DNA from: Candidatus Nitrosotalea okcheonensis
GTDB lineage: Archaea; Thermoproteota; Nitrososphaeria; Nitrososphaerales; Nitrosopumilaceae
Direction: 5' to 3'
Assembly (NCBI RefSeq): GCF_900177045.1
Contig: NZ_LT841358.1
Span: 699,073-763,072 of the forward strand
Length of the DNA stretch: 64,000 nucleotides
Below, one piece after another: positions 17,507 through 26,294 of the stretch. Below the pieces are notes generated by a model. The model searched no databases. It saw only the letters and a list, made by a program, of their open reading frames with translations, and had not been told where the DNA came from. The position numbers and the translations under genes are program-made. Position 1 is the stretch's first letter; each line of letters opens with the position of its first letter.

Positions 17507-17953
17507 ATGTCAATAAAAAATATCCTAATTCCATACGATGGTTCACCCTTGTCAAAGAAAGCTCTTGCGTTAGCAAAAGATATTGCAAGAAACTTTACAG
17601 CAGATCTGACGCTTCTAATGGTTATCCCAGTGTATTATCCAATAAATGATTCAGTATTTTCAGGGGCAGCCGTGACAAATTACCAAGAAATAGTCAAAAC
17701 CCTCAAGCAACAGGGAGAAAAGGAGTTGGGAAAAGTTGTTGAGAGATGCAGGGAGGAAGGTACCAAGACTGCATACAAAATTGTACATGATGATGTTTCA
17801 AATGCAATCCTAAAGGAGGCAAAAAAACTAAAGGCAGACATGATAGTGATGGGAAGTAGAAGGCTTACAGGCATATCAGTGATAAAACGCCTTGGAAGCA
17901 CTGCAAGACATGTTTCAGAACATGCACAATGCCCTGTAACCATAATACATTGA
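17507..17953 (+). CDS. Universal stress protein (UspA fold)
   Basis: 148 aa from MSIKNILIPYDGS. The C-terminal motif is VMGSRRLTGISVIKRLGSTARHV: the first Gly and the late LGS are kept but the second Gly of the GxxG is replaced (GSRRLTG), so ATP binding is less certain than for the UspA at 12395. An upstream in-frame start exists at 17456 but overlaps the promoter. Divergent from a CBS gene and probably controlled by the shared palindrome. Confidence 0.88.
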   Translation: MSIKNILIPYDGSPLSKKALALAKDIARNFTADLTLLMVIPVYYPINDSVFSGAAVTNYQEIVKTLKQQGEKELGKVVERCREEGTKTAYKIVHDDVSNAILKEAKKLKADMIVMGSRRLTGISVIKRLGSTARHVSEHAQCPVTIIH

Positions 17954-18079
17954 GAAAGTAGGCATTACCTTTACAATAGGACTTTTCATCTGCAATCGGT
18001 GGTTCTGCACATACAGAAAGTCTGCATTGCACGGCAATGCAGTCCTACTTGTTATATCAGAAAAAGAGGTCAGGTCATC

Positions 18080-18412
18080 ATGCAAGTATTAATCCAGGGC
18101 AAACCTGTCCAAGAGCAAACAACAAAAGATATTCTGCTAGAAGTCATGGCAGACAAGTATTCCCGCCTGATACTGGAATCAACCATTGAAATGCCAAAAT
18201 CAGTTATCGATCTCAGCAAGGAATGTGGCGTACCAATCAGTACTGCATACAGGAGAGTACAAAGATTACATGGTCTCAAACTTCTTGGCATATCAGGCTC
18301 AATTAATGAAGATGGAAAAAAGTACTTTTTGTACAAATCCAAGATCAAGTCCATTATGACTTGTTTTAACAATGGCATGCTGGATGTAGAGATTATTCCC
18401 AATTTTGCATAA
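18080..18412 (+). CDS. Small winged-helix regulator
   Basis: 110 aa from MQVLIQGKPVQEQTT. HTH at about residues 18-75: MADKYSRLILESTIEMPKSV, then DLSKECGVPISTAYRRVQRL (recognition helix) and a short wing (KLLGISGSINEDGKKYFLY), like ArsR/GntR-type archaeal regulators. No metal-binding cysteine pair. It is the only plain wHTH in the stress cluster, so it is one candidate for the protein that reads the GATTATCA palindrome. An in-frame start at 17999 would add residues unlike the family. Confidence 0.75.
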   Translation: MQVLIQGKPVQEQTTKDILLEVMADKYSRLILESTIEMPKSVIDLSKECGVPISTAYRRVQRLHGLKLLGISGSINEDGKKYFLYKSKIKSIMTCFNNGMLDVEIIPNFA

Positions 18413-18496
18413 ATTGGGAATCTCCAAAAATTTTCTTACAATCATAACTGAGAATCATGCCGGTGTCTTAAATTCGTGTGCTAGGGTAAACATACA

Positions 18497-19366
18497 ATGA
18501 CAAAATTTGTTACTTATACTACTCCTGTCATAACATTAGGTTCTGAGAACAGTATTCATGAAACAATATCACTGATGAAAAAAAATGATATAAAACGAAT
18601 TGTTGTGATAAATGACGTCAATATTCCAGTTGGCATAGTAACTGAGCGTGACATTGGCAAGTTTTTGGAAAGTGATAGAACAACAAGAACTTTGGATAAG
18701 ATAACCCTCAACGAGATAATGAGTAGACATATCATAACAATCACCAATGACCAGGAGGAACTTTTAGTACAATGTGCAATACGAATGGACGCATTTCAGA
18801 TAAGCTCCATTGTAGTTGTAGATAACGATGGAGAACTGATAGGAATTGTTACAAAATCGGATCTTGTAAAAAGTTTCTCAACATCATTCAGAGGCATCTA
18901 TAAAGTTAAAAATTACATGAATACCAAGATGATAACATGCCGCAAATCGGATTCACTGCCATTTGCACTTAGCGCATTGAATAAAAATATGATATCAAGG
19001 CTTGTTGTAACTGATAACGATGGCAAGCCAGTAGGAGTAATCAGTTATGATACATTTTTGAAAAATAGCGAGTATTTTAAGTTTGGAACAAGAACTGAAA
19101 CCGCATTAGAATATCTACCATTGAAAACTTCTGCCAAAGAATTACAAGTAGGTGACTTGATTGGTGATGAGCTTCTTACAATTGAATCGGAAGAGGATCT
19201 TGCAAAAGCAGCCAAGTTAATGACACAGTACAAGATAAGTGGTGTTCCAGTAGTAGATCATAGAGGAAACCTAGAGGGAATGATTAGTGCTACAGATGTC
19301 ATTCATGCATATCATGAAGTAAAAGTTCATGCAGTAATGCAAAAACAGGATCCACATTTTACATGA
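18497..19366 (+). CDS. Four-CBS-domain protein
   Basis: 289 aa made of two Bateman modules: CBS units begin near residues 5 (VTYTTPVITLGSENSIHETI), 75 (IITITNDQEELLVQCAIRM), 140 (KMITCRKSDSLPFALSAL) and 215 (LLTIESEEDLAKAAKLM). Each has the usual IVTxxDL-type end. No catalytic domain. Likely binds adenine nucleotides and reports energy charge to an unseen partner. It follows the wHTH gene by 84 bases on the same strand. Confidence 0.88.
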   Translation: MTKFVTYTTPVITLGSENSIHETISLMKKNDIKRIVVINDVNIPVGIVTERDIGKFLESDRTTRTLDKITLNEIMSRHIITITNDQEELLVQCAIRMDAFQISSIVVVDNDGELIGIVTKSDLVKSFSTSFRGIYKVKNYMNTKMITCRKSDSLPFALSALNKNMISRLVVTDNDGKPVGVISYDTFLKNSEYFKFGTRTETALEYLPLKTSAKELQVGDLIGDELLTIESEEDLAKAAKLMTQYKISGVPVVDHRGNLEGMISATDVIHAYHEVKVHAVMQKQDPHFT

Positions 19367-19534
19367 AACTAGAGTAATAAAATACAGTTCAAGAACCATG
19401 AAGAATGGATGGTGGAAAATAAATCACTCCAGTTCTTTTCAATCTTAAATTAATCTTTCAAGTTTTTCTTCATCAATTTCGACATCTTGGCCACTCCTAA
19501 AGATGCAAGAAAATGCATGTATGATCCAGGTTGC

Positions 19535-20707
19535 TTAGAAAATGTCTTTTTTGTTTATTTTTCTAATAGACGTTTTCAAACGTTTCTTCTTACCATGTTG
19601 AACCAAATTTCGGGCTACTTTAGTACCAAGAACATCAAAAACTTTTGAGAGATCCCATCCCATTTCAGCATAGTTGAAAGTTCGGTATGGACTAAATATT
19701 CTGACTGTGACTTCATAATGTGGCCTATTGCTGACTTGATTATGTATAGTCTTGATTGATGCCTTTGCCTGTTCTACATCAGGAAATACTTTGATGAGAT
19801 TTCTAATTATTTTATCGAATTTTGTCTTGACAATCGCTGCACTGCCGTAATCTTCTGGGAGACCAACAATGAAAAGCGGAACATTACTAGGAATTTTTGA
19901 CTCGAGTATATTGACAATGTCTTTGTAGGTAATTATGCCATGAACATGATCCCACAAAGTCAGTAAACAGCATGATGCATCATTTTTTAACATGGATTCT
20001 ATTACAGTGCTAAGAGATTCACCGGTGTCAAGATTCGGAATGCGTGTACTGCCCATATTTCCAATCTCGGACTGGTATTCCTTGTGCAAGTCCAGTCCTC
20101 TCAACATGCTTCCTAGCCTTTCGGTAGGCTTTATCACCTGTAACAGATGCATCGAGGTTAAGACATGTGAGACCTTGTTGGCTTTGATGACTGGGAGATG
20201 ATCTATTTTTTTGGTAAACATTATTTTTCTTGCAGTTGCAAGAGAATCACTATTTTTCACTGTGATTGGATCTGCAGTGAGAATATTGTTTGCCGGTATC
20301 CATTTTAAATCCTGTTTATGTAATAGTCCAACAATGTCTTTTACGTCAACTACTCCTACTATCTCATTGCCTTCAACAACGGGAACCGAACGCATTCTAT
20401 AATGAGACAAAATTGCAGCTGCTTTTTCTATCGTATCATCCCTAGTCAAGGCCTGAATTTTTCGTAAAATTGGTTTGATTTTCATATTTTCTACATCTTT
20501 TGTTCCCAAAAGTTCTCTTGCACTCACTGCAAGCACATCCTTGCCATCCATACAAAATACATCATAAGAATTTGAATTTACCATAGCCCCAACTGTTTTG
20601 GATACAGTGTATGAAACATCGATGATGGTTGCTTTCTTTAGTATCTTGTTTACCTGAAGATCCCTGACTACTTTCAAATGTGCATAAATAATTTGGGGTG
20701 AAACCAC
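19535..20707 (-). CDS. CBS protein fused to an HPF/S30AE-like C-terminal domain
   Basis: 390 aa. Four CBS-like units lie at about 10-70, 80-130, 138-195 and 210-272 (clearest: DDTIEKAAAILSHYRMRSVP and SLATARKIMFTKKIDHLPVI). Residues about 280-375 read VPLFIVGLPEDYGSAA, a helix, FPDVEQAKASIKTIH, HYEVTVRIFSPYRTFNYAE and a helix ending VARNLVQHGKKKR. This beta-alpha-beta-beta-beta-alpha layout with a basic end matches ribosome-hibernation (HPF/YfiA, S30AE) domains. Inference: a nucleotide-gated ribosome silencing factor. Starts with GTG. TGATAATCA lies 69 bases upstream. Confidence 0.7.
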   Translation of the reverse strand: MVSPQIIYAHLKVVRDLQVNKILKKATIIDVSYTVSKTVGAMVNSNSYDVFCMDGKDVLAVSARELLGTKDVENMKIKPILRKIQALTRDDTIEKAAAILSHYRMRSVPVVEGNEIVGVVDVKDIVGLLHKQDLKWIPANNILTADPITVKNSDSLATARKIMFTKKIDHLPVIKANKVSHVLTSMHLLQVIKPTERLGSMLRGLDLHKEYQSEIGNMGSTRIPNLDTGESLSTVIESMLKNDASCCLLTLWDHVHGIITYKDIVNILESKIPSNVPLFIVGLPEDYGSAAIVKTKFDKIIRNLIKVFPDVEQAKASIKTIHNQVSNRPHYEVTVRIFSPYRTFNYAEMGWDLSKVFDVLGTKVARNLVQHGKKKRLKTSIRKINKKDIF

Positions 20708-20775
20708 TTTCTTCTCTTTTCCTTCTTCTCAATGACAATCAGGGTTATAAAAAGAAACCATATGACTATTGTTTG

Positions 20776-20784
20776 TGATAATCA
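20776..20784. promoter_or_regulatory. TGATAATCA half operator
   Basis: Right arm of the cluster palindrome, 69 bases upstream of the CBS-HPF-like gene and 9 bases before a possible small plus-strand gene. The left arm is degenerate. Confidence 0.4.
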
Positions 20785-20792
20785 TCTTGCCT

Positions 20793-20945
20793 ATGAAAGT
20801 AAAACTTTTTGAAGAATTCATTGCAATGTTTAGAAGAAAGCCAAAGTCGAAAGGATTGTTAAAATCGTATTTTCTTTTAAGGTCAATCCATAATCAAAAG
20901 ACAGATCATCTTACGTGCGTTTCGCCATTATCAGTCAATATGTAA
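20793..20945 (+). CDS. Possible 50-residue basic protein
   Basis: ATG frame MKVKLFEEFIAMFRRKPKSK followed by GLLKSYFLLRS; amphipathic and strongly basic. It starts right after the half operator in the 371-bp gap before ppk2. The rest of the gap holds a minus-strand 20-codon frame (20966-21028, MIIADYEYGEDLEKFEELGY) that may extend upstream as a tiny membrane protein from a non-ATG start. Neither is confirmed. Confidence 0.3.
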   Translation: MKVKLFEEFIAMFRRKPKSKGLLKSYFLLRSIHNQKTDHLTCVSPLSVNM

Positions 20946-21078
20946 TCATAACCCCAATTCCCATCTCAATATCCGAGCTCTTCAAATTTCTCGAGATCCT
21001 CTCCATACTCGTAATCTGCAATAATCATGCCAATGTAAAACAGCAAGAATAAGAAGTTCTCAGTACATATGTGACTAG

Positions 21079-21945
21079 ATGAAAATAAATTCCAAAGACT
21101 TTCGTGTGAAGCCGGGAGAAAAGGTCAGACTCAACAAATGGCCTACAGTGGTAAAGCCTGTTTACAAATCAAAAGATCAGTACAAACAGATACTTTGCGA
21201 GCACATCAAGGAGTTAAGCTCGTTACAAAATCTTCTCTATGCATACAACAGATATTCCATATTGTTGATCTTCCAGTCCATGGATGCTGCGGGAAAGGAC
21301 AGCTCCATCAAACATGTCATGTCAGGCATAAACCCACAAGGCTGTCAAGTCTTTAGTTTTAAGCACCCTAGTGCAAATGAGCTTGAACATGATTTTCTAT
21401 GGCGTGAAATTCGTTGTCTGCCTGAACGGGGAAAAATTGGCATCTTCAATCGTTCTCATTATGAGGAAGTATTGATTGTTCGCGTACACCCAGATATACT
21501 GGATAGTGAAGGAGTTGTTGACAAATCCAACAACAAGGATGTTTGGCGTGGACGATATCGTTCAATCGTAGATCTGGAAAATCACCTATACAGGAACGGG
21601 ACCAGAATCATCAAGTTTTTTCTCCACATTTCAAAGGAAGAACAGCGAAAGCGTTTTCTCAAGCGTATTGACGACCCAAAAAAGAACTGGAAATTCAGCA
21701 CTGCAGACATGGCGGAAAGAAAATTCTGGAAGCAATACATAAAGGCTTATGAAGATTGTCTAACTGCTACAAGCATACCTAATTCACCATGGTATGTCAT
21801 TCCAGCAGATGACAAGGAGAACACTCATCTTATCATTTCCCAGATTGTTCTTGATACGCTAAAAAAACTCAAAATGTCTTACCCAAAGATGGATGCAAAG
21901 CGAATGCAGGAATTAAAAACAATCAGAAAACTTTTAGATACCTGA
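21079..21945 (+). CDS. ppk2: Polyphosphate kinase 2 family protein
   Basis: 288 aa. P-loop kinase fold with Walker A-like [17 protein letters not shown], then [16 protein letters not shown] and the lid-associated [21 protein letters not shown], all PPK2 hallmarks. PPK2 enzymes move phosphate between polyphosphate and nucleoside mono- or diphosphates (AMP to ADP, ADP to ATP). Single-domain length fits class I or III; AMP versus ADP preference cannot be read with confidence. Its place in the stress cluster fits energy rescue from polyphosphate during dormancy. Confidence 0.92.
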   Translation: MKINSKDFRVKPGEKVRLNKWPTVVKPVYKSKDQYKQILCEHIKELSSLQNLLYAYNRYSILLIFQSMDAAGKDSSIKHVMSGINPQGCQVFSFKHPSANELEHDFLWREIRCLPERGKIGIFNRSHYEEVLIVRVHPDILDSEGVVDKSNNKDVWRGRYRSIVDLENHLYRNGTRIIKFFLHISKEEQRKRFLKRIDDPKKNWKFSTADMAERKFWKQYIKAYEDCLTATSIPNSPWYVIPADDKENTHLIISQIVLDTLKKLKMSYPKMDAKRMQELKTIRKLLDT

Positions 21946-22127
21946 AAGTTGAACTGGACATTTTTCAATCACAGCACAACAGATTAGAAAAAGACTTACT
22001 ATGGTAATGAGACCAAGAGTTGTTTATTTGTAGAAACATACTTGATGTTCAGATGTACAGCAGTTTCTAGATCTTTTTGTTCTATGCCATTCTTTTCCAG
22101 AGAAATTTTCCAGTTCCCAACAATAGG

Positions 22128-22528
22128 CTACAATGATGTAATCAGGAATCTTTCCAGTGTGCCATTTCCACCCGGATAATATACTACATAGTTTGTCCCA
22201 TCAAGTGTGATGCTAGAGTACCTTCCACTCGTGCTTATAGTAGATTTGCCAACAAGACATACAGGTGATTCCCCAATTACACATGTTCCGTCGGAGGAGA
22301 CACATGACATGTGACCTCATCACTTGGTACAAACAACGGATATAGAGACCCAGGAGCGGCAACAATGCTTCCTTGTGTATCAACAAGTGATTTTAGCAGT
22401 CCCATGTTTTCAAGTGACATTATAGACGTTCCCCTGTCAAATACATGGTCAATAAACTGCGATACTTGCTTGCCATCAACAACTAGCGATATTGTTCCAT
22501 ACAACGTACCGGAATCCAAGTCATTCAT
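22128..22528 (-). pseudogene. Unknown protein split by a frameshift, downstream of a KTSC protein
   Basis: The first frame (22528 to 22277) reads MNDLDSGTLYGTISLVVDGK through PSDEVTCHVS and then runs to a stop. A second frame overlaps and continues with VSSDGTCVIGESPVCLVGKS to TLERFLITSL. The two parts join sensibly if one base is changed near 22290-22300 (TCCTCC run). The start overlaps the KTSC stop as ATGA, so they form an operon. It could be a sequencing error, a decayed gene, or two genes; I favour one interrupted gene of about 130 residues. Function unknown. Confidence 0.5.
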
Positions 22529-22740
22529 GCAATTTTCTCATGCCTATACCTGTTCTTGATGTACCGGTCATGATATTTCCCATAAGATGATTCAGACTTT
22601 ATCAGCTTGTCATAGATTTGTTTTGGCACTCCAAAATACCGATAAGTCCCACCATGCTGAAAATCTATTTCCAGTATTTGCCCTGGTTCATCATATCCGA
22701 TAGTTCGCAGGGTGCCAGACTTGACTCGTATTTTTTCCAC
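22525..22740 (-). CDS. KTSC-domain protein
   Basis: 71 aa, GTG start. Matches the KTSC pattern: an S-x-x-x-x-x-x-x-GYD opening (SGTLRTIGYDEPGQILEIDF), GGTYRYFGVPKQIYDKLIKS, then SSYGKYHDRYIKNRY. KTSC modules are small beta-rich units also found at the C-terminus of some lysyl-tRNA synthetases; the stand-alone role is unknown. Four-base overlap with the next gene. Confidence 0.75.
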   Translation of the reverse strand: MEKIRVKSGTLRTIGYDEPGQILEIDFQHGGTYRYFGVPKQIYDKLIKSESSYGKYHDRYIKNRYRHEKIA

Positions 22741-22925
22741 CAGATATCACAGTTACAAAATGGCATTCTCAAATCTATCTATTTCTATCCCAGTGGCAAT
22801 CACAGTTGCATCCCTGTTTACAATTTACCCTCTTACAATCAGAGCACATGTCCTGTCTCCAAGAATTGTACCCATCCATAAAATGTCAGCACCTCAAGTG
22901 AGGTAGTGATTGTACCAGATCAAAA

Positions 22926-23087
22926 TTATTCTTCATCTTCTGTTTCCCGAATCTCTTCTTGTTCATCTTGTTTGACTTGTTCTAGTTCATGAGTCTCTTC
23001 GTTCATTTCTTCCTGTTCTGCCTTGCGTTCTTCTTTAGATTCTGCACCTTTTGAGTTCCACCCGGTTTTAAAAAATTTCTTGATCAT
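22926..23087 (-). CDS. Highly charged 53-residue protein
   Basis: MIKKFFKTGWNSKGAESKEE followed by a long Glu/Lys/Gln helix ending ETEDEE. About 40 percent Glu plus Asp. The amphipathic basic start (IKKFFK) could touch membranes or nucleic acids. The coding look comes from the continuous acidic helix and a clear ATG; no family is recognised. Confidence 0.5.
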   Translation of the reverse strand: MIKKFFKTGWNSKGAESKEERKAEQEEMNEETHELEQVKQDEQEEIRETEDEE

Positions 23088-23171
23088 TTTTAGATTCAAT
23101 AGTTGTATAACGCGATGCTACTTAATGATACCTTTAGATTCATGTGCAGATGTAAACACCGCATCGGGCCT

Positions 23172-23402
23172 TTAAGATAATTCAGTACTGCATTGTGGAC
23201 AAGTAATGAACCATTCCAGCGTGATAGTCTTTTCTGGGTTTTGCTCGATATCTGCACTTTTTACATGATCCAGTTGTTGACATGATACCTGATAATTGCA
23301 CGCTCTTATCTTGCTTAAGGAAATATTTATCAAAACATAATTTCGTGATGACTCATAGAAGTCAATGGCAAAAAGGGTTTTAGATGATTTAATGAAAATC
23401 AA
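23172..23402 (-). CDS. Small protein in operon with TFB
   Basis: 76 aa; the ATG overlaps the TFB stop by four bases. Ends with TCPQCSTELS, one CxxC knuckle, with a second pair (C32..C41 region: RACNYQVSCQQL) that might complete a metal site. Unknown function; the overlap suggests translational coupling to TFB. Confidence 0.5.
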   Translation of the reverse strand: MIFIKSSKTLFAIDFYESSRNYVLINISLSKIRACNYQVSCQQLDHVKSADIEQNPEKTITLEWFITCPQCSTELS

Positions 23403-24379
23403 TGATTTTGGTTAGTTATTTTTGCATAATCAGGCATAATGTCAGGATTATGCGGTCCACTCAAATCCAAGTAGAGTGTTTTTCCCAGCCCTTTGTACCT
23501 GTTTCGTATAGTCACTTCGGTCACTCCTGCTGCAAGTGCAATCACTTTTTGAGATACTTGGTCTCCATTTATTACACATGAAAGATACAATGCGGCAGCA
23601 GCAAGCGCCATAGGATTTTTCCCCGATGTGATATCTTTATTGACTGCATTTTCAAGAATTGCAATAGCGCCACGTTTTGTTTTTTCTTTCAGACCCACCT
23701 TGCTTGCGATTCTGGAGATACATTGCACGGGATTTACAACAGGCATTCGTAAATCAAGTTCCTGTAAAAGTAGCCTATAGCATTTTGATGCATACTTGAT
23801 TTTCACATTGTTTTGATCTGCAATTTCACGTAATGTTCTAGGTGTCCCACTATCTCTACAGGCAATGTGTAATGCTGCTGCAAGAAGTACTGGAATTGAT
23901 CTTCCCTTTACAAGGTGTTTCTCCAATGCTTTTCTGTAAATATATGCGGTTTTTTCTATGACTGCATCTGGAAGTGCAAGCTTGTCTGCTAACCTTTTTA
24001 GTTCACCAAACGCCTCTGTGAGATTCCTGCTAGCAGATTCATGCATTTGACTTCTACTATCCCATACTCGTAGGCGAGTTATCGTACTCTTCATTAGTGA
24101 AGACAGTGGTTTTCCAGACGAGTCTTTATTTTGGCGGCCAATTATGGTGGCAAGGCCCATATCATGCATAGCAAGCGAAGTGGGAGAGCCCGTCCTTGTC
24201 CTATTATCATACTCATCTTTCGAAGACGAGTGCCACTCTGCTCTCGAGTCTTCAATGCGTTCAAGTACGACAGAGCCGCATCCCCTACAAAATTTCTCCC
24301 CTGTTACATCGTCAGACGTCATAGAACATTTTCCGCAACGGCTGCATTTCATACCCAAGTTTGATTCAAGTAAAACCAT
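23399..24379 (-). CDS. tfb: Transcription initiation factor B (TFB)
   Basis: 326 aa. N-terminal zinc ribbon CSRCGKCS...CRGCGSVV, a B-reader/linker region (WHSSSKDEYDNRTRTGSPTS), then two cyclin folds (about 125-215 and 220-310) with SIPVLLAAALHIACRDSG and NPMALAAAALYLSCVINGDQ. Binds the TBP-promoter complex and recruits RNA polymerase. Nitrososphaerota carry many TFB paralogs that act as global regulators, so this one may be promoter-specific. The zinc ribbon has CxxC plus CxxC intact. Confidence 0.95.
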   Translation of the reverse strand: MVLLESNLGMKCSRCGKCSMTSDDVTGEKFCRGCGSVVLERIEDSRAEWHSSSKDEYDNRTRTGSPTSLAMHDMGLATIIGRQNKDSSGKPLSSLMKSTITRLRVWDSRSQMHESASRNLTEAFGELKRLADKLALPDAVIEKTAYIYRKALEKHLVKGRSIPVLLAAALHIACRDSGTPRTLREIADQNNVKIKYASKCYRLLLQELDLRMPVVNPVQCISRIASKVGLKEKTKRGAIAILENAVNKDITSGKNPMALAAAALYLSCVINGDQVSQKVIALAAGVTEVTIRNRYKGLGKTLYLDLSGPHNPDIMPDYAKITNQNH

Positions 24380-24479
24380 TTTTTATCACAGCAATATACC
24401 GACCAACCAATAAGAATGATGGTATGTCAAATTTTTTTCATAGAATGACAATGATTTGTTTTAACAAGAGAAGAGAGTT

Positions 24480-24811
24480 CTATTTTAGAACTGCAGTGAT
24501 GATTCTGGCTCCAATCATTGCACCAAGGGCCAAAAACAAGATGCCAAAAGCAATGACTTTCCTAAAAGATGCATGTACTTGTTTTTTCAGACTGACTGTT
24601 TTTCTATTTTAGGTGCAGCAATCAAAGGTGAGAATCTTTTTCCTAGTATCTGTTTTCCCATCTTGTAACGATTCTGATTTTCGTTTATTTGATTCACTTG
24701 TCTTGTATATGTCCTAATATCACGGAAGGAAACACAACCAAAGTAGGACAGCACGAACCATTTTGTAGCTGTAAATGACACATTACGCCGCTTTATTAGC
24801 GATGAGGGCAT
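24480..24811 (-). pseudogene. Tail-anchored small protein broken by a frameshift
   Basis: Frame A reads MPSSLIKRRNVSFTATKWFV ... MGKQILGKRFSPLIAAPKIE and stops after KQSV. Frame B, offset by one base, continues LKKQVHASFRKVIAFGILFL and a Gly/Ala helix to ITAVLK, a typical C-terminal membrane anchor. Adding one A to the five-A run in GAAAAAC (about 24606-24610) joins them. It could be a true gene with an assembly error. Not recognised. Confidence 0.4.
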
Positions 24812-24834
24812 AACATCAACAGAGGCATTAACGC

Positions 24835-25107
24835 ATGATTCAACAAACTGTAAAATATTTTGATGATAAATCCAGTCCATCATTTTCATTTATCATCTGT
24901 GAGCCTGGAAAAGTAGATCTAGTGATAGAAAAACTCCAGACACTCAAGACAGTCAAGGAGATTCATAGGACATATGGCAAGTATGACATACTTGTCAAAC
25001 TTGAGAACATGACTGAACCTGAACTTCAAGAGTTTATTCATGATCAAGTACAGAACATGGTCGTAGTCCATTCTGTCATGAATTTGACATCAGTTTATGC
25101 AGCATAA
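24835..25107 (+). CDS. Lrp/AsnC-type RAM (ligand-binding) domain protein
   Basis: 90 aa: a stand-alone RAM/Lrp effector domain without HTH. PSFSFIICEPGKVDLVIEKL, VKEIHRTYGKYDILVKLENM and HDQVQNMVVVHSVMNLTSVY are the beta-alpha-beta elements. Such stand-alone modules bind amino acids or pair with HTH-bearing relatives. It overlaps the next gene's region by a few bases, so the two are likely co-transcribed. Confidence 0.85.
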   Translation: MIQQTVKYFDDKSSPSFSFIICEPGKVDLVIEKLQTLKTVKEIHRTYGKYDILVKLENMTEPELQEFIHDQVQNMVVVHSVMNLTSVYAA

Positions 25108-25123
25108 AGAGAGGATCATAATC

Positions 25124-25357
25124 ATGGAAGAAATTGCGTGGGATGTAATTGAACAAGTCTTTGCACAAACAGTCAAGGAATCAGGAATAACAGACTATGG
25201 CTTGCAGCAAACTATTTTCAACAACATCAAAAAGGAATTGACTTGTCAGATTGAGGCAAGCCTTGGCAGAAACGTGGAAAGTATGACGCATGACAATCTT
25301 AAAAATATCATACAAAAAGCAATTGAAAGGGTCAATACTCCTGTAAGAGCTGGTTAG
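25124..25357 (+). CDS. Small helical protein downstream of the RAM protein
   Basis: 77 aa from MEEIAWDVIEQVFAQTVKES. All-helical with alternating charges; contains LTCQIEASLGRNVESMTHDN. A start at 25097 (MQHKERIIIMEE) overlaps the previous gene; I prefer the later ATG. Unknown function, probably operon partner of the RAM protein. Confidence 0.55.
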   Translation: MEEIAWDVIEQVFAQTVKESGITDYGLQQTIFNNIKKELTCQIEASLGRNVESMTHDNLKNIIQKAIERVNTPVRAG

Positions 25358-25575
25358 TTAATCCAGTCTTTCCCTGGGCATAAATTCCAGAGATGTGCCA
25401 ACTCACACCACTCTACGGTTACTAATACTTGCTTACATTAAAAGACTGGGATATTAAAACAGGGTTTGAGTGACTAGAAAGCGCCAGGTAAGTGAATGGT
25501 GTGAAAAGTTTGATACCCTCTCAGTTCCCATATAAAGAACACGCGGTTGACGTGAAATCAGATGTAGCGGGCCCG

Positions 25576-25600
25576 GGTTACCGCTATAACGGTTGTAGTG
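25576..25600 (+). repeat. Intergenic repeat, copy A
   Basis: GGTTACCGC-TATAAC-GGTTGTAGTG, 22 of 25 bases identical to copy C at 30446. Sits in the 336-bp gene-free gap left of the metal cluster; nothing else is visible in that gap. Confidence 0.6.
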
Positions 25601-25693
25601 TGCACCTGTCCCTAATTTTTCTTATCATTTGAATTTTTAGTCTTTTAGATTTTGTCAAATCTGTTTTTGTGTTTCTTTACTGTAAATAATCAG

Positions 25694-26275
25694 TTATCCT
25701 ATTGGTGGCATAAACCATTTTAGAAAATCAGGAGTATTGACACCAAGGCCATAAAGAATTAACGGTATTGCAGTGCTAGTAAGAAGTATTCCAGCTACAA
25801 GTCTTGTTATCCTAAGGGGAACTTTCTTTACCACTCCAAGCCAAACCAAGCCCACAAGCAAGGCTATTGCAATAAAAAATCCTATCAATGCACTTGTTAT
25901 CTCAATGAGACTAAAAGTGGCCAGTGCCACTGAATTTTCTACTGCCTCAAGCATTGCTATGTAAAAATAAGTTATCTTGTATTTTGTTGATTGATGTTCC
26001 TCATCCTCATCTTCAAAAAATTCTTTAAACATTGTACCGCTAAAAAATAGTAATCCCACTCCCAAAGATACCTCAAGGATTCCAGTAGGTACAAAGCCAG
26101 CTACTTTCAAGAAGACAAAATAAAGTATTACACCAACTATTAGGCCTAGAATAGTTATCTTGACTGTCTGTCTTAATCCTATCTTGCTTGCAGTGCCTAT
26201 TCCTACAAGAACCTGTTCCCCACCCTCTATGAATATGTACTTGAATGAAGTGAAAAATACGATCAGCTCAAACAT
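25694..26275 (-). CDS. Membrane protein resembling FTR1-type iron permeases
   Basis: 193 aa with about six hydrophobic helices. Helix 1 has FKYIFIEGGEQVLVGIGTA, placed like the REGxE iron-exchange motif of FTR1 but with EGGE. The second half has a similar MLEAVENSVALATFSL and a KKVPLRITRLVAGILLTSTA strip close to the FTR1 C-terminal region. An acidic loop EFFEDEDEEH separates the halves and could bind metal. The family assignment is tentative; a TMEM165/GDT1-like exporter is the alternative. It opens the metal cluster. Confidence 0.55.
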   Translation of the reverse strand: MFELIVFFTSFKYIFIEGGEQVLVGIGTASKIGLRQTVKITILGLIVGVILYFVFLKVAGFVPTGILEVSLGVGLLFFSGTMFKEFFEDEDEEHQSTKYKITYFYIAMLEAVENSVALATFSLIEITSALIGFFIAIALLVGLVWLGVVKKVPLRITRLVAGILLTSTAIPLILYGLGVNTPDFLKWFMPPIG

Positions 26276-26294
26276 GGAATCAATACCTATGAAT

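Noticed and set aside
22741-22906. Plus-strand frames with a hydrophobic stretch next to the KTSC gene
   Set aside because: No consistent start and the composition is that of antisense or non-coding sequence.
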